Assembly: GCF_900110075.1 (NCBI RefSeq)
Contig: NZ_FOCJ01000014.1
Span: 62,001-126,000 of the forward strand
Direction: 5' to 3'
Length of the DNA stretch: 64,000 nucleotides
Origin: Paenibacillus sp. OV219
GTDB taxonomy: Bacteria; Bacillota; Bacilli; Paenibacillales; Paenibacillaceae
The notes under the pieces were generated by a model. The model was not told the DNA's origin and did no database searches. It saw only the letters and a list, made by a program, of their open reading frames with translations. The translations under genes were made by a program, and so were the position numbers. Shown here piece after piece: positions 27,755 through 36,323 of this stretch (positions are counted from its first letter, which is position 1; the number at the start of each line of letters is the position of its first letter).

Positions 27755-28427
27755 GTTGTTCCCTCCATGCATTCAAAATCGATGTAAACATCCGTTTGCC
27801 GTCTGCCGAGCCGAGCAGCTGATCTACAGCGCGCTCTGGATGCGGCATCATGCCAACGACGTTGCCGCGCTCGTTGCAAATACCTGCAATGTTCTCAATC
27901 GAGCCGTTCGGGTTCGTATCCCCTGCGTAACGGAACACGATTTGGTTGTTCGCTTTCAGCTGCGCAAGTGTCTCTTCATCGCAGAAGTAGTTGCCTTCGC
28001 CATGAGCGATTGGAATATCAATCATTTCACCCGCGTTGTACTCGCTTGTGAAAGCTGTTGTATGGTTAACGACCTCAAGCTGCGTCTGTGCGCAGATGAA
28101 CTTCATGCCACTGTTGCGGCGAAGTGCGCCAGGCAGCAGGCCTGCTTCAGTCAAAATTTGGAAGCCATTGCAGATGCCGAGAATGAACTTGCCTTGCTCG
28201 GCTGCTTTGACTACTTCACTCATTACTGGGGCAAAACGAGCGATTGCGCCGCAGCGCAGGTAGTCGCCGTAAGAGAAGCCGCCAGGAACAAGAATAGCAT
28301 CGTATGCAGACAAGTCTGTCGCTGTGTGCCAAACGTAGTCAACGGATTGGCCAATTGTATCTTCTACTGCTTTGTAGCAGTCAATATCGCAGTTGGAGCC
28401 TGGAAATACGAGTACCGCGAACTTCAT
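27732..28427 (-). CDS. purQ: FGAM synthase glutaminase subunit PurQ
   Basis: 231 residues, class I glutamine amidotransferase. [35 protein letters not shown], nucleophile Cys in [11 protein letters not shown], and the C-terminal catalytic His/Glu in [15 protein letters not shown]. It supplies ammonia to PurL. The start lies 3 bases after the purS stop. Confidence 0.97.
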   Translation of the reverse strand: MKFAVLVFPGSNCDIDCYKAVEDTIGQSVDYVWHTATDLSAYDAILVPGGFSYGDYLRCGAIARFAPVMSEVVKAAEQGKFILGICNGFQILTEAGLLPGALRRNSGMKFICAQTQLEVVNHTTAFTSEYNAGEMIDIPIAHGEGNYFCDEETLAQLKANNQIVFRYAGDTNPNGSIENIAGICNERGNVVGMMPHPERAVDQLLGSADGKRMFTSILNAWREQHGAAVNG

Positions 28428-28430
28428 CGG

Positions 28431-28673
28431 TTATCCCTCCAATTCAAAACGGTAGTCTTCAATAACCGTGTTCGCCAGCAGCTTCTCACACATTGCCGTC
28501 AGACGCGCTTCTGCTTCCGTGCGATCCGATGTGCTCAGGTTGAGCTCCAGGAACTTACCGATACGAACTTTGCCGACTTCATCGAAGCCCATGGAATGCA
28601 ATGCGCCTTGTACTGCGCTGCCTTGCGGGTCGAGCACGTTCTGTTTGATTGTTACGTAGACTTTAGCCTTCAT
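28431..28673 (-). CDS. purS: FGAM synthase subunit PurS
   Basis: 80 residues, the normal size. MKAKVYVTIKQNVLDPQG, AVQGALHSMGF and VRIGKFLELNL are characteristic. It forms a dimer that links PurQ to PurL. The start follows GGAGGCGACC. Confidence 0.95.
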   Translation of the reverse strand: MKAKVYVTIKQNVLDPQGSAVQGALHSMGFDEVGKVRIGKFLELNLSTSDRTEAEARLTAMCEKLLANTVIEDYRFELEG

Positions 28674-28707
28674 TAGTGGGGGTCGCCTCCTGAAAATGTG
28701 AGAGTAA

Positions 28708-28861
28708 GGATGGGATCGCTTCGCAAAACGTGGAATTATCGGACTTCGTCGCTGTTGAACGAACGGAAACTTTGAACAAATACCTGCGGTAGTTTCCTAC
28801 GTTCAAAGGCGATCGCTGTCGCTCTCCGTCTCGACAATCCACTTCTTTGCTGCGCCCATCC
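28708..28861 (-). other. Structured intergenic element, copy B (purS-purC gap)
   Basis: Inverted relative to copies A and C. On the minus strand it contains AGCGACAGCGATCGCCTTTG, inner stem TTGAACG/CGTTCAA and GGAAAC/GTTTCC, the motif TTGTTCAAAG, and CAACAGCGA. Outer arms pair as GGATGGG/CCCATCC, GCAAA/TTTGC and GTGGA/TCCAC. Every stem differs in sequence from copy A yet stays paired, while the unpaired motifs are the same. It occupies the 330-base gap 28674-29003. The rest of that gap holds no gene. Confidence 0.7.
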
Positions 28862-29003
28862 TGGGTGAAACAAAAACCTAGTGCAGGATGCTCTTGGGGA
28901 GCATCCTGGGCACCGCTTGCGGGGTGGCTTCCGCCACCTTCGCTGCGCGAGCCCTGTATGTGGTGCGAGCCATCTATGCTTGGCCCGCGTGATTTTACAT
29001 ATC

Positions 29004-29894
29004 TTAAACCAAGTCTTCGCCTGTCAGCGCTTTGTAGATCGCTAGGTAGCGGTTCGTTGTTTCATCTACGACCGATTGAGGCAGTGGAGCTGGTTTGCTG
29101 TCGCGGTCCCAGTCGGAGCCCAGAAGATAAGTGCGTACCGGTTCTTTATCCATGCTGTCGATCTCGATGTCGAACGCATATTTGTCTTTTGCCCAGAAAC
29201 GCGAGGAGTCCGGGGTAAAGATTTCGTCGATTAGAATGACTTTACCATCAATAAGTCCGAACTCGAATTTGCAATCCGCTAGAATAATACCGCGTTCTTC
29301 ACAGCGCGCTTGAGCGAATTCGTAGAGAGCAATACTCTTGTCGCGAAGCTCTTCAGCGAGCTCTGCGCCGACCATCTCTTGCATCCGTTCAAAAGGAATA
29401 TCTTCATCATGACCAACATCGTTCTTTGCAGCAGGCGTGAAGATTGGCTTCTCGAAGCGCTCGTTCTTGCGCAGGCCCTCAGGAAGCTCGATGCCGTTAA
29501 TTGCCGATGTTTTCACATATTGTCTCCAGCCTCCGCCCGTGATATAGCCACGAACGACACATTCGATATCAATGCGCTCGGCTTTCTTCGAAACCATGAT
29601 GCGATTCTTGAGCAACTCAGGCTCTGTAACGAGATCGCCAAGCTTGTACACATCGGTGTGCACGATATGATTCGGCATCATCTCAGCCGTCTGTTCAAAC
29701 CAGAACGTCGACAACCGGTTCAGCACGTTCCCCTTCTCCGGCACCGCCGGGTCCAGTACATAATCGAACGCGCTAATGCGGTCAGTAACGACGATCAAAT
29801 AATGCTCGCCAAGATCGTACAGCTCACGCACTTTGCCTTTATACAGCAGCGGCGCTTTCACAATCTCCACAGCCGTGGACAACGCTTGTGTCAT
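29004..29894 (-). CDS. purC: SAICAR synthetase
   Basis: 296 residues, closer in length to the yeast-like and proteobacterial long forms than to the 240-residue B. subtilis enzyme. It begins LYKGKVRELYDLGEHYLIVV and includes TDRISAFDYVLDPAVPEKG, ECVVRGYITGGGWRQY, LIDEIFTPDSSRFW. It joins aspartate to CAIR with ATP. It lies between structured elements B and C. Confidence 0.96.
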   Translation of the reverse strand: MTQALSTAVEIVKAPLLYKGKVRELYDLGEHYLIVVTDRISAFDYVLDPAVPEKGNVLNRLSTFWFEQTAEMMPNHIVHTDVYKLGDLVTEPELLKNRIMVSKKAERIDIECVVRGYITGGGWRQYVKTSAINGIELPEGLRKNERFEKPIFTPAAKNDVGHDEDIPFERMQEMVGAELAEELRDKSIALYEFAQARCEERGIILADCKFEFGLIDGKVILIDEIFTPDSSRFWAKDKYAFDIEIDSMDKEPVRTYLLGSDWDRDSKPAPLPQSVVDETTNRYLAIYKALTGEDLV

Positions 29895-29996
29895 TCCTGT
29901 CCCTCTCCTTTAGGCTTGGTATCGGTATCGATGTTGTTTCAGTTGCAGTTGCGGTTTGCAGTGTGCAGTTGCTTTTAAGGTTGAGTGACGGAGCAG

Positions 29997-30156
29997 GAGA
30001 AAACAGTCTGGAGAAGCGCAGCGTTCGCCAAGGCGAAATGATATGCGTTGCTTAAGCTACGCATATCATTTGCGCCTTTGTACAAGAATTTCCACCTCTA
30101 ATCACTTACTGTTCAAGGAAATTCAAGGTACAACAGCGATCGGAAGACGTTTTCTC
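29997..30156 (+). other. Structured intergenic element, copy C (purC-purB gap) with inserted long hairpin
   Basis: Ends pair as GAGAAAAC-A-GTCT with AGACGTTTTCTC, again one bulged A as in copy A. The core is close to copy A (CTTTGTACAAGAATTTC, ACTGTTCAAGG, GTACAACAGCGA). After TTCGCC an extra hairpin is inserted: GGCGAAATGATATGCGT pairs with ACGCATATCATTTGCGCC (about 30033-30078) around a TGCTTAAGCTA-like loop. The gap 29895-30174 holds no gene. Coordinates may be off by one or two. Confidence 0.7.
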
Positions 30157-30174
30157 ATGCGCAGGCATGCCCTT

Positions 30175-31470
30175 TTATATCAACTCAAGACGTCTGAAAA
30201 TCGTATCCACATGCTTCAGATGCCAAGCCGGATTAAACGCATCTGCGATTTCATCCGCCGACAGATGAGCCGTAATTTCCGGCGTCGCTTCAATAATGTC
30301 GCGGAATTGGCGCTGCTCTTCCCAAGCTTGCATCGCGCGCGGCTGTACAGTGTCGTACGCTTGCTCGCGGCTAAGGCCTTTATCAATCAGCTTCGTCATG
30401 ACGCGGCCGGAGAACGGTACGCCGAACGTGCGCTGCATATTGCGTTTCATGTTCTCAGGGAACACTTGCAGGTTCTTGATGATGTTGCCCAGACGATTCA
30501 GCATGTAGTTGAGCAGCATCGTCGAATCTGGCAGGATGACGCGCTCAGCCGACGAGTGGCTGATGTCGCGCTCATGCCACAGCGTTACGTTCTCGTAAGC
30601 TGTCAGCATGTGACCACGGATAACGCGGGACAGACCGGAGATGTTCTCGCAGCCGATCGGGTTGCGCTTGTGCGGCATAGCCGATGAACCCTTTTGACCC
30701 TTCGCGAACGGCTCTTCTACTTCACGGAATTCGCTCTTCTGCAAAGCCCGAATTTCTGTTGCGAATTTATCTAGTGATGTTGCGATCAGTGCCAAAGTGC
30801 CGACATACTCCGCGTGACGGTCACGTTGAAGCGTCTGCGTCGAGATTGGAGCTGGCGAAATGCCGAGCTTCTTACAAGTAAACTCTTCAACGAACGGGTC
30901 GATGTTCGCGTACGTGCCAACTGCACCGGAGATTTTACCGAATTGAACGCCGTTTGCCGCATGGTGGAAGCGCTCCAGGTTACGTTTCATTTCCTCGTAC
31001 CACAGAGCAAGCTTCAAACCGAAAGTCGTTGGCTCCGCATGAACGCCGTGCGTACGGCCCATCATCGCTGTGTCCTTATAGACAACTGCTTGGCCGCGAA
31101 GGATCTCAATGAAGTTCGTAATGTCCTTCTCAAGAATCTCATTCGCTTGGCGAAGTAGATATCCCATAGCCGTGTCTACTACATCTGTAGACGTCAGGCC
31201 GTAATGTACCCATTTACGTTCAGGACCGACTGTCTCGGACACCGCACGCGTAAACGCGATAACGTCATGGCGAGTCTCTAGCTCGATCTCATTGATACGG
31301 TCAATGTTGAAAGTTGCATTCTCGCGAAGTGCTTCAACATCCTCACGTGGAATAATACCAAGCTCAACCCAAGCCTCACATGCGCAAAGCTCAACCTCGA
31401 GCCATGCTTTGAATTTGTTCTCTTCCGTCCAAATTGCTCTCATTTCCGGTCTGCTGTAACGTTCTAACAT
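30175..31470 (-). CDS. purB: Adenylosuccinate lyase
   Basis: 431 residues, fumarase/aspartase superfamily. [20 protein letters not shown], the [14 protein letters not shown] block, and the signature [19 protein letters not shown] with the mobile catalytic loop. It splits SAICAR to AICAR, and adenylosuccinate to AMP. It is six bases from purK. Confidence 0.97.
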   Translation of the reverse strand: MLERYSRPEMRAIWTEENKFKAWLEVELCACEAWVELGIIPREDVEALRENATFNIDRINEIELETRHDVIAFTRAVSETVGPERKWVHYGLTSTDVVDTAMGYLLRQANEILEKDITNFIEILRGQAVVYKDTAMMGRTHGVHAEPTTFGLKLALWYEEMKRNLERFHHAANGVQFGKISGAVGTYANIDPFVEEFTCKKLGISPAPISTQTLQRDRHAEYVGTLALIATSLDKFATEIRALQKSEFREVEEPFAKGQKGSSAMPHKRNPIGCENISGLSRVIRGHMLTAYENVTLWHERDISHSSAERVILPDSTMLLNYMLNRLGNIIKNLQVFPENMKRNMQRTFGVPFSGRVMTKLIDKGLSREQAYDTVQPRAMQAWEEQRQFRDIIEATPEITAHLSADEIADAFNPAWHLKHVDTIFRRLELI

Positions 31471-31475
31471 CTAGT

Positions 31476-32657
31476 TTAAACCCTCCATATGTTCGTTTCG
31501 GAAATCCACGCCAGCGCCTCATCGACATTCGCGGCAAGCACGTTGACATGACCCATTTTCCGTTTATGTTTGGCTTCATGTTTCCCATATAAATGAATTT
31601 TAGGCGCGACGCCGCGGCGCTCTGCGCTCACATCCGGCTTAGCCACCAGATCCAGCAGCGGCTCAACATGCTCGCCGAGCACATTTACCATGACAACCGG
31701 CGTCAGAAGCGACGTGTCGCCGAGTGGCAAGCCGCATATCGCGCGCACATGCTGCTCAAACTGCGATGTCCTGCACGCTTCCATGGTGTAGTGGCCGCTG
31801 TTGTGCGGACGCGGTGCAAGCTCGTTCACGAGCAGCTCGCCATCCTCGGTCAAGAACAGCTCGACCGCGATCAAGCCGACGGCGCCGAGCCCTTCAGCGA
31901 TGCGAGCCGCAAGCCGTTCCGCTTCGTGCTGCAATGCTTCATCAATCCGTGCCGGCACAATCGACAGATGCAAAATATTATCGACATGGACATTCTCCGC
32001 TGCCGGGAATGTGCGAATCTCGCCCTGCGTGCTTCTTGCCGCAATGACGGACAGCTCCTTGCTGAAGCGAATGAACTGCTCCAGCACCAGATCCACTCCG
32101 GCGCGTTTCAATGTCTCGAACGCTTCATCAATCTCGTCCGCGCTGCGGATAACCCACTGACCTTTGCCATCGTAGCCGCCAGTTGCTGTCTTCAGCACGC
32201 ACGGAAGTCCGAACTGGCCTACCGCTTCGCAAAGCTCGTCCACACTGCGCACTTCCGCGTAAGGCGCGACCTTCACGCCCGCGGCTTCAATCGCACGCTT
32301 CTCGCGCAAGCGGTGCTGAGTTGTATAGAGCAGCTCACTGCCTTGAGGCACGTACGACTCTTCCATCAGCATCGCCGCAACGCCAGCATCGACATTCTCG
32401 AACTCGTACGTGATAACGTCTGCGCGCTGTGCCAGCTCCCGAGCCGCATCGCGGTCATCGTAAGCTGCTACAATCTGCTGAGCGACTTGCCCGGTTGGCG
32501 CATCCGGCGTCGGATCCAATGCGACGAATCGGTAGCCCATCGCGCTGCCCGCATTCGCCATCATTCGACCAAGTTGACCGCCGCCTAAGATGCCGACTGT
32601 TGCGCCTGGAAGAATAACTCGCCCTTGCCCTACCCCTTTACCTGCGGTCGAACTCAT
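31476..32657 (-). CDS. purK: N5-carboxyaminoimidazole ribonucleotide synthase
   Basis: 393 residues, ATP-grasp. [55 protein letters not shown], and [21 protein letters not shown]. It makes N5-CAIR from AIR, bicarbonate and ATP. The start overlaps the purE stop by four bases (ATGA-type). Confidence 0.96.
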   Translation of the reverse strand: MSSTAGKGVGQGRVILPGATVGILGGGQLGRMMANAGSAMGYRFVALDPTPDAPTGQVAQQIVAAYDDRDAARELAQRADVITYEFENVDAGVAAMLMEESYVPQGSELLYTTQHRLREKRAIEAAGVKVAPYAEVRSVDELCEAVGQFGLPCVLKTATGGYDGKGQWVIRSADEIDEAFETLKRAGVDLVLEQFIRFSKELSVIAARSTQGEIRTFPAAENVHVDNILHLSIVPARIDEALQHEAERLAARIAEGLGAVGLIAVELFLTEDGELLVNELAPRPHNSGHYTMEACRTSQFEQHVRAICGLPLGDTSLLTPVVMVNVLGEHVEPLLDLVAKPDVSAERRGVAPKIHLYGKHEAKHKRKMGHVNVLAANVDEALAWISETNIWRV

Positions 32658-33139
32658 AGCGTCTCACTGCTTTCCAGCACTTCACGCTGAATGCGATCAC
32701 GGCGAGCTTGTACACGCGCTTGAACGTCCGGATTAAATGCACCAATCATTTGCGCCGCAAGCAGGCCTGCGTTCGTTCCACCCGCATTTCCAATTGCAAC
32801 CGTTGCAACCGGAATGCCGCCTGGCATCTGAACGATCGACAGCAGCGAATCCAGTCCGTTCAAATTCGAAGACTTCACAGGAACGCCAATAACCGGCAGA
32901 ATCGTCTTCGCAGCGACCATGCCGGGCAGATGTGCAGCGCCGCCTGCTCCCGCGATAATGACCTTCAAGCCACGGGCTGCGGCAGATTCTGCGTATTCGA
33001 ACATTAGATCAGGTGTCCGGTGAGCCGAGACGACCCTCTTCTCGTAAGGGATTTGCAATTCATCCAGAACGTCGCAGGCTAGTTTCATTGTATCCCAATC
33101 CGACTTGCTGCCCATGATGACGCCCACTTCAACTGACAT
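32654..33139 (-). CDS. purE: N5-CAIR mutase
   Basis: 161 residues, class I Pur[56 protein letters not shown], and [19 protein letters not shown]. First gene of the operon. The riboswitch terminator lies about 60 bases before its start. Confidence 0.97.
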   Translation of the reverse strand: MSVEVGVIMGSKSDWDTMKLACDVLDELQIPYEKRVVSAHRTPDLMFEYAESAAARGLKVIIAGAGGAAHLPGMVAAKTILPVIGVPVKSSNLNGLDSLLSIVQMPGGIPVATVAIGNAGGTNAGLLAAQMIGAFNPDVQARVQARRDRIQREVLESSETL

Positions 33140-33200
33140 TTGCCAATGACCACCTTTGCTTTAAGAAGAAATATGATTCTCGCACACAACTAAGCTGTTA

Positions 33201-33250
33201 TAAAAAAAGTCCCTAAGCACACATTCCAATATTGGAAGGCTTCGGGACTT
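33201..33250 (-). terminator. Riboswitch-controlled terminator in the purE leader
   Basis: On the minus strand AAGTCCCGAAGC pairs with GCTTAGGGACTT around an ATATT loop stem, then seven T. It stands between the purine aptamer and purE and is the expected expression platform: guanine or hypoxanthine binding would favour termination. Confidence 0.88.
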
Positions 33251-33379
33251 TCAAGACCATAGCGGAAAGCAGCCTCTCCCCGGCACCGAATATTTATAAC
33301 TAAATATTGGCAAACACGGGCAGTAAGACAACATCAGGCTGCCCCATAATAGCGGCAACCTGTATCTTTCCAGCGTAGG

Positions 33380-33446
33380 CTCGTAGTCCGAAAATTAAGG
33401 TTCTCGGGTAGATACTCTCGGGCCTAATCCCCAAGTATATACGAGT
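33380..33446 (-). promoter_or_regulatory. Purine (guanine-class) riboswitch aptamer for the pur operon
   Basis: Minus strand: P1 arm ACTCGTATATA and 3' arm GACTACGAG, with hallmark junction segments TATCTACCCG and CCTTAATTTTCGGACTACG. The pyrimidine that pairs with ligand is C (GACTAC), the guanine/hypoxanthine type. Position and sequence match xpt/pur leaders. Confidence 0.93.
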
Positions 33447-33535
33447 GTGTATGGATTTAATTTACTTTGCTTAGATTTCTCCGTGAAACGTTAGCTTTTG
33501 TCACCAATGGACGACAAAGCCGTTTTCACTTGTTT

Positions 33536-33563
33536 ATCGTATTAACTATTAGTAGTTTAACAA
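33536..33563 (-). promoter_or_regulatory. Likely promoter of the pur operon
   Basis: Minus strand TTGTTA, 16-base spacer, TACGAT. It starts a leader of about 390 bases containing the aptamer and terminator, as in B. subtilis purE. Confidence 0.6.
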
Positions 33564-33587
33564 GCCTCACGTGAAATGTCAACGCAA

Positions 33588-33630
33588 AAACACGAACATT
33601 AAATTATATTTGACTTGAAAAGTTCGTATT
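33588..33630. promoter_or_regulatory. Pair of inverted PurR-box-like sites
   Basis: AAACACGAACATT (33588-33600) and, on the other strand, AATACGAACTTTT (33617-33630) resemble the Bacillus PurBox AWWWCCGAACWWT, in opposite orientation with the CGAAC cores about 24 bases apart. They sit just upstream of the purE promoter. PurR control is an inference from motif and place. Confidence 0.65.
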
Positions 33631-33702
33631 TTCGCTCACGTACAAACTAATTCCTATCGGAATTAAAGGAGCTTCAAACCTGTTCCCTAAGCAAACTCAC
33701 TA

Positions 33703-33751
33703 TTGACTGACTAGTCAACCAGGTTTACAATCACATTGACTCGCTAGTCAA
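33703..33751 (+). promoter_or_regulatory. Promoter with two TetR-type palindromic operators for the ABC operon
   Basis: TTGACTGACTAGTCAA at 33703-33718 and TTGACTCGCTAGTCAA at 33736-33751 are near-identical 16-base palindromes 33 bases apart. The first contains the -35 (TTGACT), spaced 17 bases from TACAAT (33726-33731). The second lies about where transcription starts. A TetR gene closes the operon, so autoregulation is likely. Confidence 0.75.
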
Positions 33752-33856
33752 TCGAATTCATTAACCCAATAAGCGATTGCTTTCGAAGCGAACGGCTTGC
33801 ATTCCATACTGCGTTACTAGAAGTCATTCGCAAAAACTTTAAGGAGGTTTACCTGC

Positions 33857-34744
33857 GTGAAGCAACCGATCGTGGACATTCAGCAGTTAACCAAGACCTA
33901 TGGCAAAAGCCGCGGCATCTCGAATATCACTTTCTCCATCGAAGAAGGGGAAGTATTCGGCTTTATCGGACCGAACGGCGCGGGCAAAAGCACGACGATC
34001 CGAACTTTGCTTAACTTTATCTTCCCGACTTCCGGAAACGCGACGATCTTCGGCAAAGACATCGTGAAACAGGCGAAGGCGATTCGGCAGCAGATTGGCT
34101 ACCTGCCATCGGAAATCTTCTACTACGACGACATGAAGGTGATCGACTTACTGCGTTACTCGGCATCCTTCCATCACTATACGAACCTCGGTCGAATTCA
34201 TGAGCTGGCGCAGCGGCTCGATCTCGATACATCTCGCAAGATTGAAGACCTCTCCTTCGGCAACCGCAAGAAGGTCGGCATCGTTCAGGCACTGCTGCAT
34301 GAGCCGAAGCTGCTCATACTCGATGAGCCGACAGGCGGACTGGACCCGCTTATGCAGAATCATTTCTTCGAGCTACTGAAGGAGGAGCGGAGCAAAGGGA
34401 CGACGATTTTCTTCTCCTCCCATATTCTTAGCGAGGTGCAGAAACTGTGTGACCGCGTTGCAATCATTAAAGAAGGTGCGCTCATCAAAGTCGAATCCGT
34501 CGAGAATTTACTCAAAAACAACCTGAAGAACGTGACGCTGACTGCTGCCAATCCAGCCGCAATCGACCTTTCATCCCTAAGCGGCATCATCAAGCAGGAA
34601 GCTGCCGGAACGCATCTGAAGCTGCTGTACGGAGGCGATATGAAGAGGCTGGTCAATGCGCTCGCGGATGCGCCTTTTAGCGATATCCTTATTGAAGAAC
34701 CGTCGCTTGAAGAGATTTTCATTCATTATTATGAGAAAGAATAA
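33857..34744 (+). CDS. ABC transporter ATP-binding protein
   Basis: 295 residues from a GTG at 33857 with AAGGAGG upstream. Walker A GPNGAGKST, signature LSFGNRKKVGIVQAL (an atypical LSFGN instead of LSGGQ), Walker B LLILDEPTGGLDP, and an H-loop SSHIL. The C-terminal 80 residues form the accessory domain seen in drug/antibiotic ABC-2 exporters. Its permease and TetR regulator follow. The substrate is probably a toxic compound, inferred from TetR control. Confidence 0.92.
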   Translation: MKQPIVDIQQLTKTYGKSRGISNITFSIEEGEVFGFIGPNGAGKSTTIRTLLNFIFPTSGNATIFGKDIVKQAKAIRQQIGYLPSEIFYYDDMKVIDLLRYSASFHHYTNLGRIHELAQRLDLDTSRKIEDLSFGNRKKVGIVQALLHEPKLLILDEPTGGLDPLMQNHFFELLKEERSKGTTIFFSSHILSEVQKLCDRVAIIKEGALIKVESVENLLKNNLKNVTLTAANPAAIDLSSLSGIIKQEAAGTHLKLLYGGDMKRLVNALADAPFSDILIEEPSLEEIFIHYYEKE

Positions 34745-34758
34745 GGGGGTTATCACCG

Positions 34759-35556
34759 ATGCTGTTTAGAAGAGAGTTTAAAAGGAATCTTAGGAGCCTA
34801 ATCATCTGGAGCATTATAATAGCCGCTATTATTTTGTTATATTTGAGTATCTTTCCCGAGATGGCGAAGCAGCAGCACAGTCTGGATGAGATGATGAGCT
34901 CCATGCCTGAGGGAATGAAGAAAGCATTCGGCATGGATCAACTTACGATGAGCACGGCTCTCGGCTTCTATGGGATTGAGATTCATCTGATGACGACGCT
35001 GCTTGGCAGTATTTACGCAGCCATGCTTGGATCCAATATCGTCGCGAAGGAACAAGGCGAGAAGACGATTGAGTTTCTGCTTGCAAAGCCGTTCACAAGA
35101 CAGCAAATCATTACGGAGAAGTGGGCAGCTGTCTTCGCGAACGTTGTTATTTTCAACCTCGTCATCGTGGCAGCAAGCGTCATTGGCTTCCAGTTCACGA
35201 AAGGCGCGGACGTCTCATACTCCACCTTCTTCTTGCTGGAATCGGCGGTTGTCCTTATGCATCTGACGTTCGCAAGCATTGCTTTTCTCATCTCCGCTAT
35301 CGTCAAACGGACACGAACTGTCGTATCCATGTCGCTCGGCCTTGTGTTTATTATGTACTTCTTCAGCATTATTGCCGACGTATCGGATACCTTCAACTTC
35401 CTGAAATTTGTCAGTCCCTTTAAGTATGCCGATGCGGCAGCGATAATAACCGAACGTTACTTCAACCCGCAGTACATCGCGATTATGGCCGTTGTCATCG
35501 TCGGTTGCGTAATGATGGCGCACTGGTATTATAGTAGAAAAGACATTATGGTCTAG
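34759..35556 (+). CDS. ABC-2 type permease
   Basis: 265 residues with six hydrophobic segments. It starts MLFRREFKRNLRSLIIWSII, and includes the conserved patch ANIVAKEQGEKTIEFLLAKP-like sequence (GSNIVAKEQGEKTIEFLL) typical of ABC-2 permeases that sits before TM3. It forms the exporter with the preceding ATPase, 14 bases away. Confidence 0.9.
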   Translation: MLFRREFKRNLRSLIIWSIIIAAIILLYLSIFPEMAKQQHSLDEMMSSMPEGMKKAFGMDQLTMSTALGFYGIEIHLMTTLLGSIYAAMLGSNIVAKEQGEKTIEFLLAKPFTRQQIITEKWAAVFANVVIFNLVIVAASVIGFQFTKGADVSYSTFFLLESAVVLMHLTFASIAFLISAIVKRTRTVVSMSLGLVFIMYFFSIIADVSDTFNFLKFVSPFKYADAAAIITERYFNPQYIAIMAVVIVGCVMMAHWYYSRKDIMV

Positions 35557-35587
35557 CCAGTCGCGTTTCTTAAAGGAGTTGCATGCT

Positions 35588-36241
35588 GTGTATCCCGCCT
35601 TCGCGAAGCTGCCTGAAGAGAAGCAGGAGCTCATCTTAACGATCTGTATCGAGGAATTCGCCAAGAATGGCTATACGAATACGTCGACAGATACGATAAC
35701 GGCGCGAGCCGGCATATCGAAAGGCATATTGTTTCATTATTTCAAAAGCAAAAAGAACCTCTATCTCGCCGTCGTACGACATGCGATGGAGGTGCTGATT
35801 GAGAAGACGCTGCAAGCCGTCGAAGCGATTGAGACGACAGACTTCTTCGTACGCATCAAGGAGATGGTGCTCGCGAAGCAGCGCGTAACGCTGCAGCACT
35901 TTCACGAGACCGAGATTGTAACGCGTGTCATCAGCCATCCGCCGAAGGCTGTAGAAGAGGAAGTCGAGAAGCTAATCGCAGATTATCAGACGAAGTTCAC
36001 GACTCCGTTCATGCTGGAATCGATCTATCGAGGCGATCTGCTCAAATCTGTACCGCTGCGGGACGGTCTCACACCTGAGAAGGTATTCGGCCTCGTCACG
36101 CTTACGTTAAATGCGCTATCCATGAAGTATTTGCAACTGCACAAAGGGCAGTCCCATCCGCTCATCGGCGCGGAAGAGAGGCTCATGAAGGAAATTGACG
36201 ATTACCTCGATATGATCAAGTATGGAGTTTATCGCGTTTAG
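35588..36241 (+). CDS. TetR/AcrR family regulator
   Basis: 217 residues from the GTG at 35588, with AAAGGAG nine bases upstream. A TTG at 35579 overlaps that site. N-terminal helix-turn-helix: STDTITARAGISKGILFHYF, followed by KSKKNLYLAVVRHAME. The C-terminal ligand domain is helical. It very likely binds the two palindromes at 33703-33751. Confidence 0.92.
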   Translation: MYPAFAKLPEEKQELILTICIEEFAKNGYTNTSTDTITARAGISKGILFHYFKSKKNLYLAVVRHAMEVLIEKTLQAVEAIETTDFFVRIKEMVLAKQRVTLQHFHETEIVTRVISHPPKAVEEEVEKLIADYQTKFTTPFMLESIYRGDLLKSVPLRDGLTPEKVFGLVTLTLNALSMKYLQLHKGQSHPLIGAEERLMKEIDDYLDMIKYGVYRV

Positions 36242-36266
36242 CGCATAAATGCATTAAGAGCATAAT

Positions 36267-36302
36267 AAAAAGGACAGCGCCGGTCCAGCGCTGTCCTTTT
36301 GT
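36267..36302 (+). terminator. Bidirectional terminator between tetR and the purine permease
   Basis: AAAAGGACAGCGC pairs with GCGCTGTCCTTTT (13 bp) around a 7-base loop. T runs flank both sides. Confidence 0.9.
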
Positions 36303-36323
36303 TATGTTCTCTCTAGAAAAACC

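Noticed and set aside
23913-30156. The three structured elements as miniature inverted-repeat transposons
   Set aside because: Transposon ends would be conserved in sequence. Here the outer arms differ between copies and only their complementarity is kept. No target-site duplication was found.
33140-33480. T-box leader upstream of purE
   Set aside because: No T-box consensus. The conserved junctions and the C at the ligand position identify a purine aptamer.
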